From Chloroflexota bacterium (GTDB lineage: Bacteria > Chloroflexota > Anaerolineae > Promineifilales > Promineifilaceae), in the NCBI GenBank assembly GCA_024223125.1, contig JAAEOP010001317.1, positions 1 through 11,766 on the forward strand: a stretch of 11,766 bases of DNA. The letters are read 5' to 3'. Within the stretch, counting starts at the first letter, position 1; each line of letters starts with the position of its first letter. Positions 7,054-11,766 of the stretch are shown piece by piece. The notes below the pieces were generated by a model. It was not told where the DNA came from, searched no databases, and saw only the letters and a program-made list of their open reading frames with translations. The translations under genes and the position numbers were made by a program.

Positions 7054-8955
7054 ATGATGAATAAAGGGTTCAAGTTTTTACTGATCACATTAATTTTAGG
7101 AGTGGGTGTGCTAGGCATAACGGCCGTCTCCCCCACCAATGCCTCGGAAGCGATACGGCCTTTTCAACAAACGGCCGTAGACCCTCGCTTTGGCGCTATT
7201 GAATCATTTTGGGCGCCTGGCGAAGCGGCCGAATTAGGGGTCGGTTGGGAACGCATTCTCTTTTACTGGAATGAGATCCAACCCAATGACCCCGGTGATT
7301 GGAACACCTTACACGTTCATGAAGAATGGCTAGACGAAGCGGGAGCTAACGGCCGTCAAGTTGTCGGTCTGCTCAAAAACACCCCCAACTGGGCTACAGA
7401 TGGCGATTTCGCTTCCGGCGTACCGCGAGGACTCTACTTGCCTGTCAACGATCCGGGCAATTTGTGGGCTAACTATGTGCGCCAGATTGCCAATTATTAC
7501 GGCCCTCGCGGGGTGCATAACTGGATTATCTGGAATGAGCCAGACATCGCTCCCAATGTGTACGGCCACGAGTTTAGCGGCACAACCGAAGATTATTACC
7601 AACTGGTTAAAGTGGCTTACCAGGTCATGAAGCAAGCCGATCCCCAGACCAAAATTCATATCGGTGGCATGACCCATTGGCATGATCCCAGCTATTTACG
7701 CAAATTTCTGCAAGTAGTCGTGAACGACCCCGAAGCGGCCGAGAACGATTACTTCTTCGATGTTCTCACCTACCACATCTATTTCCGCCCCGAAACCATT
7801 CCCGGTATTGTGGGCAACGGGTATGCGGTACAGCAGCAGTTGGGCATCCAACCCTTCAAAGAAGTATGGATTAATGAGACCAATGCCCGCCCCAGTATGG
7901 ACCCGGAATGGCCGGTAGAAGTTCAAGCTTTCCATATTGATCTGGAACAACAGGCGTGGTACATCCCCCAGGCGTATGCGTTGGGTTTTTATGCCGGAGC
8001 TAACCGCATTGGTTTTTATAAACTCATTGACATCAATATGAATCCGGGGGATGAGTCGTGGGGGCTAATACGGCCGTATGACTTCAGCAAACGTCCCGCC
8101 TTTTACGCCTATAAAAACACCATCAAATATCTAGCCGGTTTCCAATACCCCATCAAACGGGAACAGAGCGGCAACCATTACCTGTTTACCTTCAACCGTC
8201 CCCAGGGAGTGACACGATTGATGTGGGCAAAAAACCAGGCCGCCGTTACCTTGAACGTGGCTGCTTTAGCTGAATCGGCCGTTTTAGTCGATCCCATTAC
8301 AGAGGCAGAAACGCCCATTACGCCAGAGGGTGGCTTTTATGAGATTCGTCTGGAAGGGGCACGCTGCCATGTGGAATGTTTGATGGGCGGCCCGCCGGTT
8401 TTATTGATTGAAAGTGGGGTTACTGCTGACGACATTCCTACTTCGCCGCCACCAGCGGCCGAACCTGTGGCCACATCTACCCCGATAATGACGGGCACGG
8501 CCACCGCTGACCCTATTGAAACGGCCGTTATTACCCCCACAGTCACATTGGAAACAGAGCCAACTGCCACCATTACTGCAACCATTACTGCAACCACAAC
8601 TGCTGAACCAACGGCATCTCCTACACCGTCCCACACACCTACGCCAGAACCGACCGCAACACGGCCGTTACCCACTGCCACACATACAGCTACGCCCGTA
8701 CTGAGCGAAGCCGAAGTAGTTGTGCTTCCCACAGAACCCCCCGCCACTGAAGTAGCAGTTCTGTCTCCAACGGGTACGCCTATACTGAGCGAAACCGAGG
8801 TGGCTGTTCCAAATAGTGCAGAAAATGTGGGGGATAATGGGAATACGGCCGTAGCTGGCATCATCCCCCCCGAACAAGCCTCCTGGTGGTTTATAGGGGC
8901 CGGTTTAGGATTGACCGCTTTCCTGATCGGCTTGGCCACCTTCCGCCGCAAGTAG
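7054..8955 (+). CDS. Secreted, membrane-anchored clan GH-A glycosidase
   Basis: The 633-residue protein starts with a signal peptide (MMNKGFKFLLITLILGVGVL, likely cleavage near residue 30, NA-SEA). Residues about 43-365 look like a TIM-barrel glycosidase of clan GH-A, closest in style to GH39/GH5-like proteins. The proposed acid/base is Glu162 in IIWNEPDI and the proposed nucleophile is Glu275 in VWINETNARP, as in retaining enzymes of the clan. A beta-sheet-like region follows to about 455. Next comes a Thr/Pro/Glu-rich linker (about 460-610) and a C-terminal membrane helix (WWFIGAGLGLTAFLIGL) ending in FRRK, which would hold the enzyme on the outside of the cell. No sortase signal is visible. 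The substrate is unknown, presumably an extracellular or wall polysaccharide. The ribosome site (GGAAG, 7037-7041) is weak and 12 bases away; the second ATG at 7057 is also possible. Confidence 0.88.
   Translation: MMNKGFKFLLITLILGVGVLGITAVSPTNASEAIRPFQQTAVDPRFGAIESFWAPGEAAELGVGWERILFYWNEIQPNDPGDWNTLHVHEEWLDEAGANGRQVVGLLKNTPNWATDGDFASGVPRGLYLPVNDPGNLWANYVRQIANYYGPRGVHNWIIWNEPDIAPNVYGHEFSGTTEDYYQLVKVAYQVMKQADPQTKIHIGGMTHWHDPSYLRKFLQVVVNDPEAAENDYFFDVLTYHIYFRPETIPGIVGNGYAVQQQLGIQPFKEVWINETNARPSMDPEWPVEVQAFHIDLEQQAWYIPQAYALGFYAGANRIGFYKLIDINMNPGDESWGLIRPYDFSKRPAFYAYKNTIKYLAGFQYPIKREQSGNHYLFTFNRPQGVTRLMWAKNQAAVTLNVAALAESAVLVDPITEAETPITPEGGFYEIRLEGARCHVECLMGGPPVLLIESGVTADDIPTSPPPAAEPVATSTPIMTGTATADPIETAVITPTVTLETEPTATITATITATTTAEPTASPTPSHTPTPEPTATRPLPTATHTATPVLSEAEVVVLPTEPPATEVAVLSPTGTPILSETEVAVPNSAENVGDNGNTAVAGIIPPEQASWWFIGAGLGLTAFLIGLATFRRK
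8692..8807 (+). repeat. Two direct copies of a 32-base element in the linker
   Basis: The segments at 8692-8723 and 8776-8807 differ at only about eight positions and share the core CTGAGCGAA. They encode TPVLSEAEVVV and TPILSETEVAV inside the Thr/Pro-rich linker of the glycosidase. The core recalls a CTGAGCGAAGTCGAAG-like repeat I associate with intergenic regions of many bacteria (from memory). These may be dispersed repeats captured in the reading frame. Confidence 0.6.
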
Positions 8956-9010
8956 AACTTGTAGCCCAAACTTAGTAGTTTGCGCCGAACAAACTGACAG
9001 TTTGTTCTAC
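8952..9010. repeat. Double-hairpin palindromic element after the glycosidase
   Basis: GTAGAAC (8952-8958, beginning in the stop codon) pairs with GTTCTAC (9004-9010). Inside are two hairpins with the same stem word: CAAACT/AGTTTG (8967-8972 and 8977-8982) and GAACAAACT/AGTTTGTTC (8987-8995 and 8999-9007, 3-base loop). Confidence 0.75.
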
Positions 9011-9021
9011 ACTACTCAATC

Positions 9022-9056
9022 AAAAAAAGACCCTGTCGGGTTAATCCGGCAGGGCC
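9022..9056 (-). terminator. Intrinsic terminator for the pilin-CBM gene
   Basis: The GC-rich hairpin at 9029-9056 (CCCTGTCGGG, TTAA loop, then the complement TCCGGCAGGG with a wobble and one mismatch) is followed at once on the minus strand by T7 (9022-9028). It lies 35 bases past the pilin-CBM stop. Read from the plus strand it could also help end glycosidase transcripts, but the T-run there is weak. Confidence 0.85.
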
Positions 9057-9090
9057 TCTTCATTAAAAAACATCAACTGGTTCTTCTCGA

Positions 9091-10809
9091 TTAAGGAATA
9101 ACAGTAAAACCATCTGTCCGTTCACCACTGAAGCCATTCGCCGACCCATCCCAATACAAAGTCGGGTTCCAATTACACGCCGTTGAACTTCCCAGCGAGA
9201 TTGGCGAACAGATGAAGATATCTTCCTGGTCGCCGCTGACAGTGCCTACATCAAATGATCCAAGAGTGGTTAAGTAAAGATCTCCATTACCGTCTATCCA
9301 GACGCCATTTACATCTTCGTTACTCGACGAATCAAGGTTTACATCAGAACCGTCAAAGTAGAATGACCAGGTTCCAGTGGTCGTAGAACCCAGCTGCGTG
9401 GGCGTAAATGACAGGATATCCTCATCTCTCTTATTACCGGAGATGCCAGTGACACTAACATTGCCTTCTGTACTGATGAGCAGATCACCACCCGGGGTAA
9501 GGGTAAAGGCGTCAACATCTTCATTATTGTTGGTCAAATCAACATCAGAGCCGTCAAAGTACCAGGAGAATGTACCGGCCGTATTATTACCCGTCGAAGT
9601 AGGTGTAAAGCGAACGATGTCAGAATCATCCATGCTGCCTACTGGGGACGGCAATGTGGATGCATTCTTCAGGCTAAACAATATGTCGCCATTTGATTCT
9701 ACCAGAAAGGCATCAATATCATCTGTCACACCGACATCGCTGCCATCAAAATACATAGCCCAGGTAGCGGCCACAGTATCGTAGAAGAGGATGTCTTCAT
9801 CTCCAAAGTCAAAGCCGACATTCCCACCGGAAGAAGAACTGACATAGAGGCCGCCAGCGAGAGATGGGGTCGCCGTCGGCGTGGGCGAAGGTGTGGGTGT
9901 ACTGGTGGGCAGTGGCGTATTGGTGGGCGGCGCGGTTGCCGTAGCCGTCGGGGTAAAGTTCAATATCTCAAAATAATTGAGATTTCCATTGGTTCCGCCT
10001 GTATTGCTCGTAAACCGAATAATGTTTGTGCCCTGGAACAGAGAGACTATCACGGTAGCATCTGCCCATGTATCCCAGCCACCGGTCGGCGATGGGCTAA
10101 TGGTAAACGGGCCAGCCGGAATAACCCCCTGCTGCACATCAACTTGATACGATGGGAAAACATTACTGGGTGCAGCATACCGTAGGCGCATAGCATACGC
10201 CTTTGTAGTAGGCGCCACCACCTCATATTCTACCCAGTCGCCTGGCTCTATCCAGCCGACAGAGTAGCTAGATGGGGAATCTGTGTTGAGAACCAGGTCT
10301 GGCCCTTCAATGCCCACGTCCGCCCGGTAAGCGCCGCTGCCTAGCCCACTGCCGGCGCTATCATTAAAGGCCACACCGAGGCCGCCGCAGCGGAAATCTT
10401 CCATCTCCACCACACCCGGCACAGTGAACGGGCCGCCCTGGGTACATGGCGGCGTCGCCGTGGCCGTCGGCGTATCGGTCGGTACCGGCGTATCGGTCGG
10501 TACTGGTGTATCGGGGGGCACAGGTGTGTCTGTGGGAACCGGCGTAGAGCTTGGATTGGGATGCGGCGACGGCGACGGTGTCAATGTAGGTGGCGGCGTA
10601 TAGTTAACCAAAGATGGCGGCGCCACCGGTGCATCAGTCACGAACTTTGAGAAAACATTGCCAATTGTCGGCTCCAACACCTGCACAACGACAATGACAA
10701 CCAAGGCAATAAAGCCCAGAAGCAGGGCATACTCAACGAGTCCCTGCCCTTTTTTATCAGAGTTCAGGCGTTTACGAAAAAAGATGAATCTGAATAATTG
10801 CTTCATCAT
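9091..10809 (-). CDS. Flp-type pilin fused to CBM6-like module and four repeats
   Basis: The N-terminus (residues 1-56) is a Flp/class III pilin. A basic leader ends KKG, and the cleavage site G21-Q22 gives QGLVEYALLL with Glu at +5, then a hydrophobic helix (FIALVVIVVVQVL) and a short GNVFSKF tail; free Chloroflexota Flp pilins end about here. The protein continues with a Pro/Thr linker built from PTDTPVP repeats (70-120). A CBM6-like carbohydrate-binding module follows (about 130-283: EMEDF, GWIEPGDWVEYEV, WADATVIVSLFQGTNIIRF, NYFEI). Then come a second Pro/Thr linker (287-316) and four repeats of about 50-65 residues with consensus EDI.F.P...GTW..YFDGSDV...DV.AF....GDL..S (338-379, 396-446, 463-514, 529-572). 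No catalytic motif was seen. It is likely a pilus-displayed adhesin. AGGGG lies six bases before the second ATG (10806), which is probably the true start. Confidence 0.88.
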   Translation of the reverse strand: MMKQLFRFIFFRKRLNSDKKGQGLVEYALLLGFIALVVIVVVQVLEPTIGNVFSKFVTDAPVAPPSLVNYTPPPTLTPSPSPHPNPSSTPVPTDTPVPPDTPVPTDTPVPTDTPTATATPPCTQGGPFTVPGVVEMEDFRCGGLGVAFNDSAGSGLGSGAYRADVGIEGPDLVLNTDSPSSYSVGWIEPGDWVEYEVVAPTTKAYAMRLRYAAPSNVFPSYQVDVQQGVIPAGPFTISPSPTGGWDTWADATVIVSLFQGTNIIRFTSNTGGTNGNLNYFEILNFTPTATATAPPTNTPLPTSTPTPSPTPTATPSLAGGLYVSSSSGGNVGFDFGDEDILFYDTVAATWAMYFDGSDVGVTDDIDAFLVESNGDILFSLKNASTLPSPVGSMDDSDIVRFTPTSTGNNTAGTFSWYFDGSDVDLTNNNEDVDAFTLTPGGDLLISTEGNVSVTGISGNKRDEDILSFTPTQLGSTTTGTWSFYFDGSDVNLDSSSNEDVNGVWIDGNGDLYLTTLGSFDVGTVSGDQEDIFICSPISLGSSTACNWNPTLYWDGSANGFSGERTDGFTVIP

Positions 10810-10844
10810 ACACCCCTGTGTAATAAGAGATCGAATAAAAACAT

Positions 10845-10874
10845 AGTGTAATCAATACTAAGCATCTATGACAA
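10845..10874 (-). promoter_or_regulatory. Candidate sigma-70 promoter of the pilin-CBM gene
   Basis: On the minus strand TTGTCA (10869-10874, 5 of 6) lies 18 bases from TACACT (10845-10850, 4 of 6). Transcription would begin near 10838, giving a leader of about 30 bases that carries the AGGGG ribosome site. One ACGGCCGT copy (10879-10886) is just upstream of the -35 box. Confidence 0.45.
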
Positions 10875-10908
10875 TGTTACGGCCGTCCCAGTGCTAGCGC
10901 ATAACCCC

Positions 10909-10952
10909 GTTCGTAGTGTGGGCTTCAGCCCGCTAAAACGGGTACTACGAAC
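10909..10952. repeat. 44-bp palindromic element between the two surface genes
   Basis: GTTCGTAGT (10909-10917) and ACTACGAAC (10944-10952) are perfect complements. Inside are GGGC/GCCC (10920-10923, 10928-10931) and CCCG/CGGG (10929-10932, 10939-10942), which compete for pairing. This resembles a GTTCGTAGT-GGGCTTTAGCCC-type intergenic repeat I associate with Chloroflexota and cyanobacteria (recognised from memory). No T-run follows on the minus strand. Confidence 0.75.
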
Positions 10953-10963
10953 CTGCTATCTCA

Positions 10964-11766
10964 CTATCTCACCAGATACGGCACACCAGATACCGTAATC
11001 TGCCAACCATACGTATCCTGTCCACCACCATGATAACTGGCCATCAACCGGCCCCCATAAAAAGGCGTACAATCATCTGGGTCAGGGTTATTGTAATCAC
11101 AATTAGAGGTGTCGCCCGGCACTTTTATCTGATACGGCGGATTAACCCAGATATCATGGCAATTACCGGGAACGCAATTACGGGTTTGCCCATCCGGATC
11201 GGACACCCCACTCTGGGCAAAAGTCTTAGACCAGTCTGATTGGGCAATCGTATCAAAATAAAAAGTAATCGGTGGCTGCGCCCCAGCATCGGTATCAAAT
11301 AAACTGATGAAAATATCCTGGTCAATCATGTCGGGGTCGACATAAATGAGCGGTATTTCTACCCGATTACTGGTATTGGAGTTCATGGGTAGATTACCGG
11401 AAGCATAAACGGTAGCCCCTTGTGAACTATGCGCCCCAGGATTGTTTAAGACCCGTAAGTTCCGGGCATTGGCCTCGCTGGGAATATTCGTATCAGGTGG
11501 GCCGGCCCAAATTTCATACCCATTTTCAGAAGCCCCATCCAGAGCTGTTACAGATAGATTTATAAAACGGTTGCCCGTTGACTGATCTACCATCATATTG
11601 GGCACCTCCTGGTCCAGATTCAACTCAAAGGTGCGGGTAGAACCGGCATCCACAGGCACGTTATAAGGCTGGTTTGTATTGGGGTCAATGGGATAATCGA
11701 ACGCTTGCTGTGCCGCCCCTGGGGATACCCAGTGCATATCTGTATGATGGTCGCCATTGTCTCGTG
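10964..11766 (-). CDS. C-terminal part of an extracellular protein, possibly TadG-like
   Basis: About 266 codons are open from the right edge; the 5' end lies outside the window, and the ATG at 11737 is internal because the frame continues upstream (RDNGDHHTD). I do not recognise a firm domain. Visible features are a Gly/Asn/Asp-rich, beta-sheet-like composition (RTFELNLDQEVPN, NRVEIPLIYVD, DQDIFISLFDTD). Two Cys pairs are also present (CVPGNC; CDYNNPDPDDC), suited to disulfides outside the cell. The end reads DTYGWQITVSGVPYLVR. No membrane segment is visible here. The position directly upstream of a Flp-type pilin gene, on the same strand, suggests a Tad/Flp pilus-associated surface protein such as TadG; that is inference from context and a faint resemblance. 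It is free of ACGGCCGT, like the pilin gene. Confidence 0.7.
   Translation of the reverse strand, partial: RDNGDHHTDMHWVSPGAAQQAFDYPIDPNTNQPYNVPVDAGSTRTFELNLDQEVPNMMVDQSTGNRFINLSVTALDGASENGYEIWAGPPDTNIPSEANARNLRVLNNPGAHSSQGATVYASGNLPMNSNTSNRVEIPLIYVDPDMIDQDIFISLFDTDAGAQPPITFYFDTIAQSDWSKTFAQSGVSDPDGQTRNCVPGNCHDIWVNPPYQIKVPGDTSNCDYNNPDPDDCTPFYGGRLMASYHGGGQDTYGWQITVSGVPYLVR

Larger units (their letters stand above)
504..10886. repeat. Highly iterated palindrome ACGGCCGT, 22 dispersed copies
   Basis: Copies start at 504, 786, 1266, 1413, 1860, 2431, 2831, 3205, 4810, 5494, 5801, 6335, 6416, 6451, 7120, 7171, 7349, 8070, 8521, 8661, 8845 and 10879 (counted by eye). In coding regions all three phases occur: ACG-GCC-GTN (Thr-Ala-Val) 6 times, xAC-GGC-CGT (Asn/Asp/Tyr/His-Gly-Arg) 9 times, and xxA-CGG-CCG-T (Arg-Pro) 6 times. 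One copy (10879) is intergenic. Near-matches with the core GGCCGT are also frequent, for example at 1673, 3059, 3304, 3543 and 4427. The pattern resembles HIP1 (GCGATCGC) of cyanobacteria in behaviour, not in sequence. Confidence 0.9.

Noticed and set aside
8337..8969. A 210-codon minus-strand open frame opposite the glycosidase 3' end
   Set aside because: It is the antisense of a Thr/Pro-rich linker; its Val/Gly/Ala-rich low-complexity product has no features of a real protein and no ribosome site was seen.
10440..10560. Tandem DNA repeats as a possible minisatellite
   Set aside because: They encode the PTDTPVP linker of the pilin fusion; imperfect codon-level repeats are normal for such linkers.

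Overview
The window looks like a chromosomal segment from an uncultured filamentous-type Chloroflexota (Anaerolineae or a related class). This is inferred from a Flp-type pilin of the form common in that phylum, long Thr/Pro-rich linkers on secreted proteins, an AAA ATPase fused to an OmpR-type winged helix, an Rpn/PDDEXK-type relic, and gaps packed with palindromic repeats. GC is moderate. No rRNA, tRNA, CRISPR array or intact transposase was seen.

Layout. (i) 1-1967, minus: a secreted FG-GAP/VCBS-repeat protein, open to the left edge. (ii) 1930-2295: a repeat-rich gap with several nested palindromes and a probable terminator. (iii) 2295-3608, minus: a STAND-like AAA ATPase with a C-terminal winged helix. 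(iv) 3621-3758: a large nested palindrome with a dRS3-like core. (v) 3756-4115, minus: a decayed Rpn/PDDEXK-type gene with an amber codon and a large internal deletion. (vi) 4172-6472, minus: a UvrD/PcrA-like helicase whose start overlaps by ATGA the stop of a Phd-type antitoxin gene (6469-6705); no toxin is present. (vii) 6706-7053: divergent regulatory gap with a 16-bp inverted repeat. (viii) 7054-8955, plus: a secreted, membrane-anchored clan GH-A glycosidase. (ix) 9022-9056: terminator. (x) 9091-10809, minus: a Flp-type pilin fused to a CBM6-like module and four repeats of an unknown domain. (xi) 10964-11766, minus: the C-terminal part of an extracellular protein, possibly TadG-like.

The right-hand genes fit together as a cell-surface set: a secreted glycosidase, a pilin carrying a carbohydrate-binding module, and a probable pilus-associated surface protein, suggesting adhesion to or processing of extracellular polysaccharide. 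The left-hand genes concern nucleic acids and regulation.

The most unusual window-wide signal is the 8-bp palindrome ACGGCCGT. I counted 22 copies by eye, where about 0.2 would be expected by chance. It falls in all three codon phases, so it is selected or propagated as DNA rather than as protein, like HIP1 in cyanobacteria. It is absent from the pilin-CBM gene and its upstream neighbour.
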